DNA of 61,908 nucleotides from Desulfosudis oleivorans. Lineage in GTDB: Bacteria; Desulfobacterota; Desulfobacteria; Desulfobacterales; SURF-7. The notes beneath the pieces are model-generated. The model was not told the origin of the DNA. It did no database searches and saw only the letters and a list, made by a program, of their open reading frames with translations. Of the stretch, positions 34,546 to 44,900 are shown one piece after another. A program made the translations under genes and the position numbers. The stretch spans positions 1-61,908 of the forward strand of contig DYJD01000035.1 of the NCBI GenBank assembly GCA_020723325.1, read 5' to 3'. The first letter of the stretch is position 1. Every line of letters begins with the position of its first letter.

Positions 34546-36064
34546 GTGGATTCTCTCCAGGGGGCGCCGGAACGGCTTCCGTGATTTTCTGAGTCGCAGC
34601 CGTGCGGGTCAAATGGGTCAAGGCCGGCTCGGCAGCCGTAAATACCGGTTGGGGGTAAAGGCCGAGAAAGACCAGGGCGGCAAGCATGGCCAACAGGGCC
34701 GCACTTTCCCGGCCGGAAAGATCCGCAAGGACAAGCTTGGGTTGGGGCGGGCCGTGAAAGGCGGCCTGGATGATCCAGAGGGAATACACGGCCGCGCTGA
34801 TCAGCCCTAGGGCGGAAAGAACGGCAAGGGGTTTGCTTACCTGATAGACCCCCAGCAGGATGGTGAATTCGGCGATGAAATTGCCCAAGCCTGGCAGGCC
34901 CAGGGATGCCAGGGCGAAAAAGAGGGCCATGCCGGACAGCCGCGGCGCCGCGGCCCATAACCCGCCCATGCGACCGAGTTCGCGGGTGTGCAGGCGCTCT
35001 TGCAGGGCGCCGGCCAGGAAAAAGAGGGCGCCGGTGGAAAGCCCGTGACAGATGATCTGGATCAGGGCCCCCTGCAAGGCCAGCTGGTTCCAGGCAAAGA
35101 TCGCCAGCATGACAAAACCCATGTGACTGACGCTGGTGTAGGCCACCAGGCGCTTGAAATCCGTTTGGGAAAGGGCCAGCAGCGCGCCGTATAGGATGGC
35201 GATGACGGCCAGGAACATGGCAAAGGGGGCTGCGGCGGCCGCGGCCTTGGGGAACAAGGGCACCACGAAGCGCATGATCCCGTAAGCCCCGGTTTTCAGC
35301 AGCAATCCGGCCAGGATGATGCTGCCGGCGGTGGGGGCTTCGGTATGGGCGTCCGGCAGCCAGGTGTGCAGCGGCACAGCCGGCAGCTTGACGGCAAAGG
35401 CCATGAGAAAACCCAACATGAGCAGCATCCCGCTGACGTCGGAAAGGGGCGTGCCCAGCAGTTCCAAATAGTTGAAGGTGTAGCGGCCGGTGAGGCGGCC
35501 GTGGATGAAATACAGTCCCAGAATGGCCAGCAGCATGAGCAGGCCGCTGATCTGGGTGAAGAGGAAGAATTTGATGGAGGCGTACGTGCGGTTTGCATGG
35601 CCGAAGACGCTGATGAGAAAAAACATGGGAATCAGCATCATTTCCCAGAAGAAGTAGAACAGAAACAGGTCCAGGGCCAGGAAAACGCCCATGATGCCGG
35701 CCAGCACCCACAAGAGATTGAAGTAGAAAAAGCCGATCTTGTGCTCGATTTCCGTCCAGGCCGCGGCCAGGGCCGTCAATCCCAGAAAATGGGTGAGGAA
35801 CACCAGCACCAGGTTGAGACCGTCCAGGGCCAGATGAAAATGGATACCCAAGGCCGGCATCCAGGCCAACTCCAGGGAGATCAGGAAGGGGCCGACAGCG
35901 GAAACCACATCAAAGCGGGCGGGCACCAGCAGGGCCGTGAGGCCGAGATTCCCAAGCAGCACGGCCAGGGCAATCCAGCGGGCCGTGCCCGGATGGCGGC
36001 TTTCCATGGTCCAGGCCAGGACCCCGCCGCAGATTGGTATCAGGATGAGGAAGGCAAGTATCAT
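34532..36064 (-). CDS. nuoM: NADH-quinone oxidoreductase subunit M
   Basis: The 510-residue antiporter-like subunit has LFLFYFFWEMMLIPMFFLI, KLPAVPLHTWLPDAHTEAP and VAYTSVSHMGFV, all typical of NuoM; the Glu in FFWEMM and Lys residues of the broken helices form the proton path. ATG 36064 sits in an ATGA overlap with the nuoL stop, which fixes the start; a longer frame upstream would be the wrong reading of nuoL. It lies between NuoL and NuoN in the membrane arm. Confidence 0.96.
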   Translation of the reverse strand: MILAFLILIPICGGVLAWTMESRHPGTARWIALAVLLGNLGLTALLVPARFDVVSAVGPFLISLELAWMPALGIHFHLALDGLNLVLVFLTHFLGLTALAAAWTEIEHKIGFFYFNLLWVLAGIMGVFLALDLFLFYFFWEMMLIPMFFLISVFGHANRTYASIKFFLFTQISGLLMLLAILGLYFIHGRLTGRYTFNYLELLGTPLSDVSGMLLMLGFLMAFAVKLPAVPLHTWLPDAHTEAPTAGSIILAGLLLKTGAYGIMRFVVPLFPKAAAAAAPFAMFLAVIAILYGALLALSQTDFKRLVAYTSVSHMGFVMLAIFAWNQLALQGALIQIICHGLSTGALFFLAGALQERLHTRELGRMGGLWAAAPRLSGMALFFALASLGLPGLGNFIAEFTILLGVYQVSKPLAVLSALGLISAAVYSLWIIQAAFHGPPQPKLVLADLSGRESAALLAMLAALVFLGLYPQPVFTAAEPALTHLTRTAATQKITEAVPAPPGENPHASP

Positions 36065-37935
36065 AGGAGCACCACCATTGCCGCAATGGCCGCCGCCCCC
36101 AGACCCAGGCCCCAGGCATAGGAACGCAAGCGGCCGTTCTGGGTGGCGGCAAGGGTCTGATGGCCGGTTTTTGCGAGCCAAGCTAAAAAGACAAAGAACA
36201 GGTCCAGGAAATCGTTTTTATTAAATTGGGCCAGGTGGATGTAGGGCCGCACCACAAGCCGGTCATAGAGGGAGTCAAAACCCCAGCCCTTGATCCAGTA
36301 TTGCCGGAGGGACTCGGGGAGGGAATACCTGGATTTTGCAAGGGGGTGGTACAGGCGCAAGGCCCCAAAAATACCGCACAGGGCTGCCAGGCCGGCCAGG
36401 AGTTCGAACAAAATTTCATAGGCTTCCCTGCCGGCAGCAAGTCCGGCTTCCGGCAGGCAGGTATGCAGCCACCCGGAAAACACACGCATATGGCCCAGGC
36501 TGTGGGGTGTTTCCAAAAAACCGGCCGTAAGGGACAAGAACGCCAGCACCAAGAGCGGCAGGCGCATGACCAGGCCGGGCGGATGATGCACGGGCGTGCG
36601 CGCCGGCCCGGTAAAGGTGAGCAGCACCATGCGGAAAGTATACAGGGCGGTAAGCAGGGCCCCGGCCACTGCCATGAACCAGAAACCTAGACCGCCCCGG
36701 GGGGAAGCAAAGGCCTGCCAAATGATCAGGTCCTTGCTGTAAAAACCGGCCGTGACCAGGGGCAGGGCCGCCAGGGAAGCCGCGCCCGCAAGAAAGGTCC
36801 AGAAGGTCAGCGGCAGTTTCTGTTTCAGCCCGCCCATGCGGCTCATATCCTGCTCGCCGCCCAGGGCATGGATCACGGCGCCGGCGCCCAGGAAGAGCAG
36901 GGCCTTGAAAAAGGCATGGGTGAACAGATGGAAAATCGCCGCCGACCAGGCCCCGACCCCCAGGGCCAGGAACATGTACCCGAGCTGACTGATGGTGGAG
37001 TAAGCCAGGACCCGTTTGATATCCTGCTGGACCAGGGCGCTGAAGCCGGCCAGAAGCAGGGTGGCGGCGCCGATGACGGCCGTGATGGTCAGGGCTGTGG
37101 GGGCCAGCAGGAACAGCCCATGGGTGCGGGCAATGAGATAGACTCCGGCGGTGACCATGGTGGCGGCATGGATCAGGGCGCTCACCGGTGTGGGACCGGC
37201 CATGGCGTCCGGCAGCCAGGTCTGCAGCGGGAGCTGGGCGGATTTTCCCACCGCGCCCCCCAGCAACAACAAAGCCGTAAGTAGGGCCATGGTGGAGCCC
37301 GCGGGCCAGGCTGCCGCGGCCCGCTGCATGACCTCCTGGATTTGCAGGGTTCCCAGTTGGTTGTACAGCACAAACAAGCCCACGGCCATGGCCGTATCCC
37401 CCACCCGGGTGACCACAAAGGCCTTGCGGGCCGCATAGCCGTTGGCCGGATCGGTATACCAGAAGCCGATGAGCAGATAACTGCACAAGCCCACCCCCTC
37501 CCAGCCCAGATAGAGCAGGGGCAGATTATCGGCCAGCACCAGCACCAGCATGGCGGCCACGAACAGATTCATGTAGGCGAAAAAACGGGTATAGCCTTGG
37601 TCGTGGGCCATGTAGCCCAGGGAGTACAGATGGATGAAAAAGCCCACGCCGGTGATCACGATGATCATCACCAGGGTGAGGGCATCCAGGTAAAAAGCGA
37701 TTTCCAGATGCAGGCCGGCCACATCCAGCCAGGTCCACAAATGTTGGGTGAAGGCGTTTCGGCCGGGTTGATGTTTCAGAAAGTCCCAGGCCATCAAGAG
37801 CGCAGTGAGGGCCGCGGCACCCACGCTGCCCACGCCCACGCTGCCGGCCATGATCCGGGGCAGGCGCGCAGCCAGACAGGTCAATATTAGAAAACCGAGC
37901 AAGGGCCAGGCAGGAATCAGCCAGAGCAGTTCCAT
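36061..37935 (-). CDS. nuoL: NADH-quinone oxidoreductase subunit L
   Basis: The 624-residue subunit is the distal antiporter-like protein of complex I, with about 16 predicted helices. Recognisable parts are LYLGWEGVGLCSYLLIGFWY, KSAQLPLQTWLPDAMAGPTP, VSALIHAATMVTAGVYL and HAFFKALLFLGAGAVIHALG. Its C-terminal amphipathic piston helix is expected after about residue 520. It translocates a proton and ties the arm together. It starts four bases after the nuoK stop. Confidence 0.97.
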   Translation of the reverse strand: MELLWLIPAWPLLGFLILTCLAARLPRIMAGSVGVGSVGAAALTALLMAWDFLKHQPGRNAFTQHLWTWLDVAGLHLEIAFYLDALTLVMIIVITGVGFFIHLYSLGYMAHDQGYTRFFAYMNLFVAAMLVLVLADNLPLLYLGWEGVGLCSYLLIGFWYTDPANGYAARKAFVVTRVGDTAMAVGLFVLYNQLGTLQIQEVMQRAAAAWPAGSTMALLTALLLLGGAVGKSAQLPLQTWLPDAMAGPTPVSALIHAATMVTAGVYLIARTHGLFLLAPTALTITAVIGAATLLLAGFSALVQQDIKRVLAYSTISQLGYMFLALGVGAWSAAIFHLFTHAFFKALLFLGAGAVIHALGGEQDMSRMGGLKQKLPLTFWTFLAGAASLAALPLVTAGFYSKDLIIWQAFASPRGGLGFWFMAVAGALLTALYTFRMVLLTFTGPARTPVHHPPGLVMRLPLLVLAFLSLTAGFLETPHSLGHMRVFSGWLHTCLPEAGLAAGREAYEILFELLAGLAALCGIFGALRLYHPLAKSRYSLPESLRQYWIKGWGFDSLYDRLVVRPYIHLAQFNKNDFLDLFFVFLAWLAKTGHQTLAATQNGRLRSYAWGLGLGAAAIAAMVVLL

Positions 37936-37939
37936 CAGA

Positions 37940-38248
37940 TCACCCTTTCATGCCGTCGGCCTGGTCGATATCCAGGGTATGCAGACGATGCACCAGTTGA
38001 AAGACCAGGGCCAGGCCGATGGATACTTCCGCCGCGGCTGTGGTCAGGATAAACAGGAACATGATCTGGCCGTCGGGCTGGCCCCAGCGGGCGCCGGCGG
38101 CCACAAAGGCCAGGCCGGCGGCGTTGAACATGATTTCCAGACCCAGGAGAATGAAAATGATATTACGGCGCACCAGCACGCAGACAAAACCCAGCAGAAA
38201 CAGGATGCCGGCCAGGAGTAAACCGTGGGAAACGGGGATGGTGAGCAT
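37940..38248 (-). CDS. nuoK: NADH-quinone oxidoreductase subunit K
   Basis: The 102-residue, three-helix subunit has the family core [20 protein letters not shown] with the conserved Glu residue of the proton relay and a second Glu in [11 protein letters not shown]. It links the quinone-side subunits NuoH, NuoA and NuoJ to the antiporters. ATG 38248 follows GAGGAG; a TTG two codons earlier is less likely. It lies 12 bases after nuoJ. Confidence 0.96.
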   Translation of the reverse strand: MLTIPVSHGLLLAGILFLLGFVCVLVRRNIIFILLGLEIMFNAAGLAFVAAGARWGQPDGQIMFLFILTTAAAEVSIGLALVFQLVHRLHTLDIDQADGMKG

Positions 38249-38260
38249 ATTCAAACTCCT

Positions 38261-38758
38261 CTAGTCATTTCTTTCTTTTCTGGCCAAATGAAAAGCCCCC
38301 ACCAGGCCGGCCAACAAAAGGATGGAGGCCAGCTCCACCCCCAATACATACGGTCCGAAAAGTGTCAGGCCCACGGCCCGGGGGGGCACTTCCGCGGCCT
38401 TGGTTGCGCTGCCCGGGCCTGTGAGGATCAAAACCAGTTCAATCAAGAGGATTGCCGCCAGCAGGCCCGGTCCGAGCCACATCCCGGGTTTCAGCAGCAA
38501 GCGCTCTTTTTCAATGGCCGGCGGGCCGAGGTTGAGCATCATGATGACAAAGATGAACAGGATCATGATGGCGCCGGCATAAATGATGACTTCCAGGGCC
38601 GCGGCAAAGGGCGCCCCCAGTATGAAAAAAATCAGGGCCACGGACAAAAGCGAAACGATCAGGTAGAGCAATGCGTGCACGGCATTGAGTCTGGTGATTA
38701 CCATGAAGGTTGACAGGATCGCTACTCCTGCCGCCAGATAGAAAATGATGTTGGTCAA
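38261..38758 (-). CDS. nuoJ: NADH-quinone oxidoreductase subunit J
   Basis: The 165-residue membrane subunit has five predicted helices and the NuoJ hallmark LEVIIYAGAIMILFIFVIMM. In complex I it lies beside NuoK and holds the bent helix involved in coupling. The start is a TTG (38758) preceded by AGGAG at suitable distance; no ATG or GTG fits. It lies 13 bases after nuoI. Confidence 0.95.
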   Translation of the reverse strand: MTNIIFYLAAGVAILSTFMVITRLNAVHALLYLIVSLLSVALIFFILGAPFAAALEVIIYAGAIMILFIFVIMMLNLGPPAIEKERLLLKPGMWLGPGLLAAILLIELVLILTGPGSATKAAEVPPRAVGLTLFGPYVLGVELASILLLAGLVGAFHLARKERND

Positions 38759-38771
38759 AGCTCACTCCTTA

Positions 38772-39311
38772 TTACGGTAGAAGACCATGCACATCCACCG
38801 GCGGATCTTCGTTTTCCCCTTCACCCTTGTCCTTGCCGCCGATGGACAGGCCGGCCACCTTGTAGAAATTGTAGCCCGGATATTTGCCCGGGCCGCTGAT
38901 CAACAGATCTTCCTTTTCATATACCAGATTCTCCCGCCGGTATTCGGCCATCTCAAAATCCGGAGTGAGCTGGATGGCGGCTGTGGGACAAGCCTCCTCG
39001 CAAAATCCGCACAGAATGCAGCGGGAGAAATTGATCCGGAAAAAGGCCGGATAGCGCCGGCCGGTTTCATCCTCGGCGGCCTGCAGGGCGATGCAGTCCA
39101 CCGGGCATACGGAAGAACACAGATGACAGGCCACACAGCGCTCGCCGCCGTCCGGATCACGGGAGAGAATGATCCGGCCCCGGAAGCGCGGCGGCAGATA
39201 CAGCTTTTCTTCCGGATATTGCACGGTCTCCCGTTTCCGGAAGGTGTGCTGCAGGATGGTCCAAAGGCCTTGTAGGATGCTCAGCACAGTTAGGCTTTCC
39301 TTATTTGTCAT
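38772..39311 (-). CDS. nuoI: NADH-quinone oxidoreductase subunit I
   Basis: The 179-residue ferredoxin-like subunit carries two 4Fe-4S motifs, [15 protein letters not shown] and [14 protein letters not shown], that hold clusters N6a and N6b and pass electrons toward NuoB. The N-terminal helix anchors it to the membrane arm. The C-terminal end ([14 protein letters not shown]) is a charged extension. A 106-base gap with a TCGGNN inverted repeat separates it from nuoH. Confidence 0.96.
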   Translation of the reverse strand: MTNKESLTVLSILQGLWTILQHTFRKRETVQYPEEKLYLPPRFRGRIILSRDPDGGERCVACHLCSSVCPVDCIALQAAEDETGRRYPAFFRINFSRCILCGFCEEACPTAAIQLTPDFEMAEYRRENLVYEKEDLLISGPGKYPGYNFYKVAGLSIGGKDKGEGENEDPPVDVHGLLP

Positions 39312-39313
39312 TA

Positions 39314-39393
39314 ATCGGGGTCGGGGTCGCTATCGGAATCGGTATCGATTTTTTTTTCCGATCCCGATATCGATACCGATACCGACCCCGATG
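39314..39393. repeat. TCGGNN inverted repeat inside the complex I operon
   Basis: The left arm (TCGGGGTCGGGGTCGCTATC and on) and the right arm (GATACCGATACCGACCCCGA) are near-complementary, separated by a run of nine T. It occupies almost the whole gap between nuoH and nuoI. In the operon mRNA it could form a long hairpin that slows or stabilises the transcript. Confidence 0.8.
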
Positions 39394-39417
39394 AGTTTAA
39401 GCTTCCCAAAATGTTTT

Positions 39418-40371
39418 CTATCGTCCTGCCACCACCACCGCCCCCGTAATCACCAGGTTCAACAAGGACAACGGTAAAAACACCTTCCAGGCAAAGGCCA
39501 TGAGCTGGTCATAACGCGGCCGGGGCAGGGTCGCGCGCACTAGAATGAACAGGCAGATGAACACCAAGGTTTTGCCTGCGAACCAGACCAGGGGCGGCAG
39601 CACCGGGCCCAGCCAGCCGCCGAAAAACAGGGTGACGATCATGGCCGAGGTCATAGTGATGCCCAGGTATTCGCCCACGAAAAACAAGCCGAATTTCATG
39701 CCCGAGTATTCCGTATGATAGCCGGCCACCAGTTCACTCTCGGCTTCCGGTAAATCAAAAGGCATGCGATGGGTTTCGGCAAAACCGGCAATCATGAAAA
39801 TCAACAGGCCCGGAAACTGGGGGATGCAAAACCACATGTTCTGCTGGGCCAATACGATTTCCCGCAGGTTGAAGGAGCCGGTCAGCAGCACCACGCCCAT
39901 CAGGGAGAGCCCCATGAACACTTCGTAGCTCAGCATCTGGGCCACCCCGCGCACGGCGCCGATGAGGGCGTATTTGTTGTTGGAGGACCAGCCCCCCAGG
40001 GCCACGCCGTAGACCCCCAGGGATACTATCGCCAGGAAGAAAAGCAGGCCGATGTTGAGATCCGCCACCATGATTTCTGCAGTAAACGGAATTACGGCAA
40101 AGGCCAGCAGGGCCGTGATCAGGGCCAGCACCGGCGCCAGGATGAACACCGGCTTATCGGCAAAGGGCGGCACCCAGTCCTCCTTGAAAAACATCTTCAG
40201 GCCGTCGGCCGCCACCTGCAGCAAGCCGAAGGGCCCCACCCGGTTGGGGCCGTAACGGTCCTGCCACAAGCCCAGCAGACGCCGCTCCAGCCAAACCAGG
40301 CCGGCACTGGCGGACAGGGCCGCGGCCAGCACGCCGAAAACCACCAGGAGATGTTTCAAAATGAGCATCAT
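39418..40371 (-). CDS. nuoH: NADH-quinone oxidoreductase subunit H
   Basis: The 317-residue membrane subunit forms much of the quinone chamber. Key signatures are [47 protein letters not shown] and the acidic loop [20 protein letters not shown]. The start ATG 40371 overlaps the nuoG stop by four bases. It has the usual eight helices by length. It connects the hydrophilic arm to the proton-pumping arm. Confidence 0.97.
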   Translation of the reverse strand: MMLILKHLLVVFGVLAAALSASAGLVWLERRLLGLWQDRYGPNRVGPFGLLQVAADGLKMFFKEDWVPPFADKPVFILAPVLALITALLAFAVIPFTAEIMVADLNIGLLFFLAIVSLGVYGVALGGWSSNNKYALIGAVRGVAQMLSYEVFMGLSLMGVVLLTGSFNLREIVLAQQNMWFCIPQFPGLLIFMIAGFAETHRMPFDLPEAESELVAGYHTEYSGMKFGLFFVGEYLGITMTSAMIVTLFFGGWLGPVLPPLVWFAGKTLVFICLFILVRATLPRPRYDQLMAFAWKVFLPLSLLNLVITGAVVVAGR

Positions 40372-43088
40372 GTTGCGTCCCCTTTTGTAAGAACCACCTG
40401 AGCCGGCAAGGCCACCACCGGGATGCCGGCAAGACCCATGGGCAGACCCGCCACTCCCCGGCATAAGCCCGGCATGACTTTCACCTTCAGGCAAAGGGTC
40501 TGCTCCGCCACGGTCAAAAGGACTTCCCGGCCTTCTTCGGCCAGGGGGTCTTCCGGATTGAGGGCCAGATAAGGAAGCGGGGCCAGTTGGGCAACAGCCG
40601 GTGCCGCCATGCTCAGTTCTTCCGAGCCGAAAAGGTGATGGAGCGGGACCAGAAGACGTTCCGCCGCTTTCAGATCTATGGCCGGTGGTAGTTTTTCAAA
40701 AAAGTCGGACTGTGCCGCCGGTGCTTGCAAGAACAGGCGCCGACCATAGCTGCCGCCCTTCAGGGGCCCGCCGGCAATGCTTTGGTATTTGAGGAGCGCC
40801 TGCACCGAATTCCAGCCTGGGGCATGATAATGGGTGATCAATTCCGGCGGCGGCTGGCCTTCGTAGCCTTCCATGGAAAAGGCCAGGGGTGCATCCGGGT
40901 CATGGGGGGGCTTGGGTTCGTGCACGCTGACCGCGGCATGTATGGCGGTGCGGCCGCTGTAGCCCATGGACTGGCGCGGAACCTTGCCGCCGGGCGCCGG
41001 CTGGGCAAGGGATGGAAGCGGCTCGGCCAGTCCGGAAAAAACCGGGAAAGCCCGGCTGAGTTCCAGGCGCTGGTCTTCCAGGACAGGCCGCAGGTGGGGC
41101 CGGCCTTGTCCAAAGGCAGCCTGCTTCAGCTCAACTAGTAGACGAAAGGCTTCCGGGATGGTTTCATCGGCTGGAAAAACCGCGTGAAAGCGCTGGGCCC
41201 GGCCTTCATTATTCACCAGGGTGCCGCTGGTCTGGGCAAAGGTGGCCACAGGGATGACCATGTCCGCCTTGAGGCTGGTGGGTGTACGCAGGTGATCCAG
41301 CACCATGACCGCGCCGGCCTTTTGTAAAAAAGCATCCACAGCCTGGGCCGGCGCCCGGCGATATAAATCGTTTTCCAGGACAATAACCGTATCCACCCGG
41401 CCTTCCGAGGCTTTTTGAAAGGCAGCGGAAAGGTTTTTAGCTTGTAACAGGGCCAGCCCCATGCTGTTGCATTCCGGAACACAACAGATCAGGCCGACGG
41501 ATTTGCCAAGACGGCAAAGGGCCCGGGCAATGTCGGCAGCGGCTTGAACCATGGCCGGGCTGCCCAGGGAAGTGCCGGTAACGATCAACGGGCGCTCGGA
41601 CTTTGCCAGAGCCTGGGCGATATCCGGCGCCAATGCTTCCGGGGCTTCCGGCGCCGCAGCCGAATCCTTGCTCAATTCAGCCTGAACCGCAAGGCCCAGG
41701 GCGGCAATTTCATGGGGGGCGGCGCGCACACAAGTCCGGGCCGCTTGGTCCAGGCGGGTGGGCTGGGGGGTGGCGATGAACAGGGCCGGCTTTGCCTCTT
41801 GTCCGAATTGGCGCACGGCCGCGTCATCCCAGGCCGGCAGTTGAACCTTGCGGGCTTGGGCCACGGCCTTTTGATAACCGAGGCCCCCCAGGGCCAGGGC
41901 CAGGAGCGGGGCGGTCTGGGTCAGATCCTCCCCCAGCACCAGCACGGCGTCGGATCGGGCCGCTTCCTGGACAGAGACGGCCCGGGCCGGACCTTGGGTC
42001 AGAATGGTGCGGGCAAGCTCCAGGAGCGCGTGTTCGTCCGCGGTGACGCCGGCATAAAAATTTTCCGGTCCCACCAGAGACCGCAGGGCATAATTGGCTT
42101 CCAGGGAGGCCCGGGGGGAGCCGATGCCCATGATAGTTCCCGGATTTTTCAAGCGCAAGACCGCCTGCTGGAAAAGTTCTTCCAGCCGCATTTCCCGCTG
42201 GGCAATATTCCGCTCCGGGCGATATAGGGGGGTGCGCAGGCGCTTATCGCTGTTGACGAATTCATAGCCGAAGCGGCCGCGGTCGCACAGGAAGTAACCG
42301 TTGATTTCATGGTGATAGCGGTTGCGCACCCGGCGCAGCTGGCCGTAGCGCTCGCCGGGCAGGGTGTTGCAACCCAGGCCGCAATGCACGCAGATGGACG
42401 GCGCGGTCTGCAGGTCCCAGATCCGCGTGTTGTGGGCTTTCTGGGTCTTGTCCGTGAAGGTGCCGGTGGGGCAGATCTCCACCAGGTTGCCGCTGAATTC
42501 GCTTTCCAACACGCCGTCCTGATGGCGGCCGAAATAGACATGGTCATGGGCCCCGAAAACATTGAGATCCCGGCCGCCGGCGATGTTGCGGTAGAAACGC
42601 ACGCAGCGGTAGCATTGGATGCAGCGGTTCATCTCGTGGTGGATGAAGGGCCCCAGGTACTGGTTGCGATGGGTGCGTTTGCGGAAACGGTATTCCCGGC
42701 GGGTGTGGCCGGTCATGACGGTCATGTCCTGGAGATGGCATTCCCCGCCTTCGTCGCACACCGGGCAGTCATGGGGGTGGTTGATCATCAGCCACTCGAT
42801 CACGGCGGCCCGGAAGCGCAGCACTTCCGGGTCGTGGATGGAGATGCGCAGGCCGGGGGTCACCGGCGTCATGCAAGCCATGATGATTTCGCCGCCTTGA
42901 TCATTTTCATCCCGGAAACGTTTCACGGCGCACTGGCGGCAAGCCCCCACGGAACCCAGGGCCGGGTGCCAGCAGAAATGGGGCACGTCAAAGCCCAGGG
43001 CAAGACAAGCCTCCAGCAGGTTCCGGCCGGTCTGGGCCTGATAGGGTTTGCCGTCGATATGAATGGAGACTGTTTCCGTTATTTCCAT
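40368..43088 (-). CDS. nuoG: NADH-quinone oxidoreductase subunit G
   Basis: The 906-residue protein matches E. coli NuoG in length and layout: an N-terminal 2Fe-2S domain ([17 protein letters not shown]), the [16 protein letters not shown] segment with His-Cys cluster ligands, [15 protein letters not shown], and the off-path N7 cluster CVHCGLGC with a fourth Cys in [14 protein letters not shown] molybdopterin-like domain follows, probably without cofactor. It carries electrons from NuoE-F to NuoI. It overlaps nuoF by ten bases and nuoH by four. Confidence 0.96.
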   Translation of the reverse strand: MEITETVSIHIDGKPYQAQTGRNLLEACLALGFDVPHFCWHPALGSVGACRQCAVKRFRDENDQGGEIIMACMTPVTPGLRISIHDPEVLRFRAAVIEWLMINHPHDCPVCDEGGECHLQDMTVMTGHTRREYRFRKRTHRNQYLGPFIHHEMNRCIQCYRCVRFYRNIAGGRDLNVFGAHDHVYFGRHQDGVLESEFSGNLVEICPTGTFTDKTQKAHNTRIWDLQTAPSICVHCGLGCNTLPGERYGQLRRVRNRYHHEINGYFLCDRGRFGYEFVNSDKRLRTPLYRPERNIAQREMRLEELFQQAVLRLKNPGTIMGIGSPRASLEANYALRSLVGPENFYAGVTADEHALLELARTILTQGPARAVSVQEAARSDAVLVLGEDLTQTAPLLALALGGLGYQKAVAQARKVQLPAWDDAAVRQFGQEAKPALFIATPQPTRLDQAARTCVRAAPHEIAALGLAVQAELSKDSAAAPEAPEALAPDIAQALAKSERPLIVTGTSLGSPAMVQAAADIARALCRLGKSVGLICCVPECNSMGLALLQAKNLSAAFQKASEGRVDTVIVLENDLYRRAPAQAVDAFLQKAGAVMVLDHLRTPTSLKADMVIPVATFAQTSGTLVNNEGRAQRFHAVFPADETIPEAFRLLVELKQAAFGQGRPHLRPVLEDQRLELSRAFPVFSGLAEPLPSLAQPAPGGKVPRQSMGYSGRTAIHAAVSVHEPKPPHDPDAPLAFSMEGYEGQPPPELITHYHAPGWNSVQALLKYQSIAGGPLKGGSYGRRLFLQAPAAQSDFFEKLPPAIDLKAAERLLVPLHHLFGSEELSMAAPAVAQLAPLPYLALNPEDPLAEEGREVLLTVAEQTLCLKVKVMPGLCRGVAGLPMGLAGIPVVALPAQVVLTKGDAT

Positions 43089-44353
43089 GGGCAGCGTTTT
43101 TCCTGAATATGGCGTTTGAAATCATCCTCGAAATAGGTAAGCGCGCTCTGTAAAGGTTCCATGGCCCCAGGGGCCAGGGGGCAGAAGGTGTGGCCCGGCG
43201 CCATTAATCGAGGTTGCTCCTTCAGGCGCGTAAGGTCTTCCGGCCGGCCGTCGCCGTTTTCAATGGCCTTGAGCAGTTTAACGATCCAGGGCAGGCCTTC
43301 CCGGCAGGGGGTGCACCAGCCGCAGGATTCCCTGGCAAAAAAGTTCAGCAGGTTGAGCACCAGGCCCACGATGCAGGTTTTATCATCAATGACCACCAGG
43401 GTGCCGGTGCCCAGGCGGCTTCCGGCCGCCTGCATGGAATTGAAATCCATTTTAATATCCAAATGGTCCGGGGGCAGCAGAGCCGTGGAGGCCCCGCCGG
43501 GCAAGACAGCCCGCAGCTTTACTTCCGGCCGCAGACCGCCGGCATGTTCTTCAATGACTTCCCGCATGCTGACCCCCAGGGGCAACTCCCAGGCCCCGGG
43601 CTTGACTACCTTGCCGCTCACCCCATAAATCTTGGTGCCGCCGTCCGGCGTAAGGCTCAGGGCGCGGTACCAGTCAGGGCCGTTTTGAATGATATGGGGC
43701 ACATTGCAAATGGTCTCGGCATTGTTGGTCACCGTGGGTTTGCCCCACAGACCGATCACGGGCGGAAAGGGCGGCTTGGCCCTGGGCACCGGGCGCCTTC
43801 CTTCCAGGGCGTTGAGCAGGGCGGTTTCCTCGCCGCAGATATAGCGGCCGGCGCTTTCGTGCAGATGCAGCGCCAGGTGGAAATCCGTGCCCAGGATGTT
43901 CCGGCCCAGGTAGCCTTTGGCATAGGCTTCGGCAATGGCCGTGTTCAGGCGCCGGAAGGCGGTGGTATAGCACTGGCGGATGAAAATATAGGCGATTTCC
44001 GCCTGGATGGCAAAGGCCGCGATGATGATCCCCTCGATGAGCTGATGGGGGTCCCCCTCCAGCAACACACGGTCTTTGAAGGCCGCCGGCTCCATTTCAT
44101 CGGCGTTGACCGTGAGGTATCTGGGCCGGGGGGCGTCCTTACCCATGGGTACGAAGCTCCATTTGCGGGCCGTGGGAAAGCCGGCGCCCCCGCGGCCGCG
44201 CAAATTGGCAGCGTTCACCAGGGCCGTGACCTGGCCGGGTTCCATGGCAGTCAGAGCCCGGCGCATGGCCTGGTACCCGCCGGCTTTCTCGTACTCGGCC
44301 AGGCTCAGGGGCGGACCCAGGGACTGGAAATTTTTGGTGAGAGGGCGGTTCAA
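43079..44353 (-). CDS. nuoF: NADH-quinone oxidoreductase subunit F
   Basis: The 424-residue flavoprotein binds NADH and FMN through LRGRGGAGFPTARKWS and NADEMEPAAFKDR, and holds cluster N3 with ESCGWCTPCREG and a later Cys in HTFCPLAPGA. It is the electron entry point of complex I. The start is a TTG at 44353 with GAGG and AGGA just upstream; the N-terminal region aligns in character with E. coli NuoF, so a later start would remove family sequence. Confidence 0.95.
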   Translation of the reverse strand: MNRPLTKNFQSLGPPLSLAEYEKAGGYQAMRRALTAMEPGQVTALVNAANLRGRGGAGFPTARKWSFVPMGKDAPRPRYLTVNADEMEPAAFKDRVLLEGDPHQLIEGIIIAAFAIQAEIAYIFIRQCYTTAFRRLNTAIAEAYAKGYLGRNILGTDFHLALHLHESAGRYICGEETALLNALEGRRPVPRAKPPFPPVIGLWGKPTVTNNAETICNVPHIIQNGPDWYRALSLTPDGGTKIYGVSGKVVKPGAWELPLGVSMREVIEEHAGGLRPEVKLRAVLPGGASTALLPPDHLDIKMDFNSMQAAGSRLGTGTLVVIDDKTCIVGLVLNLLNFFARESCGWCTPCREGLPWIVKLLKAIENGDGRPEDLTRLKEQPRLMAPGHTFCPLAPGAMEPLQSALTYFEDDFKRHIQEKRCPWK

Positions 44354-44392
44354 TCCTTTTACCTCAAAAAGAAAAGTGAGCTAAACTTCTAT

Positions 44393-44857
44393 TCATTCAT
44401 ACCTTGCTAAAATTTTTTCAATCATTTCCTCTTCTATCGGCCCATACAGCTCATCGTCTATCATCATCACCGGAGCCCGTTCGCAAGCCCCCAGGCAGGG
44501 ATGGGGCAGCAGGGTGAAGCGGCCGTCGGCGCTGGTTTGGCCAAAACCGATACCCAGGCGTTTTTTCAGGGCCTCGAACAGGGACTCATAGCCCATGACC
44601 CAGCAACTGACGCTGTCGCACAGCAGAATCACATGCCGGCCCACCTGGCGACGGAAAATCAGGCTGTAGAAGGTGGCCACGGAATCCAGTTCCGCCGGGG
44701 TCATTTCCAGAAATCGGGCCACTTCCTGCAGGGTCTCGTCGGAAATCCAGCCGCGCCGGCGCTGGACGATTTTCAGAGCATCCAGACCGGCGGCGAAATT
44801 GCTTTCGCAATGGGCCAGGGCGGTTTGAATTTCCTGGATTTCTTCCGGACTCAGCAT
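44393..44857 (-). CDS. nuoE: NADH-quinone oxidoreductase subunit E
   Basis: The 154-residue thioredoxin-like subunit holds the 2Fe-2S cluster N1a with CDSVSCWVMG and CLGACERAP. Its N-terminal helical part (residues 1 to about 70) packs against NuoF. ATG 44857 is preceded by GAGG at 10 bases. A longer in-frame upstream extension reads through nuoCD and is not real. It lies 43 bases after nuoCD. Confidence 0.95.
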   Translation of the reverse strand: MLSPEEIQEIQTALAHCESNFAAGLDALKIVQRRRGWISDETLQEVARFLEMTPAELDSVATFYSLIFRRQVGRHVILLCDSVSCWVMGYESLFEALKKRLGIGFGQTSADGRFTLLPHPCLGACERAPVMMIDDELYGPIEEEMIEKILARYE

Positions 44858-44900
44858 GGGATTTGATCCTCTATTTCCTTTTTCGGCATTGCTTTGCTCC

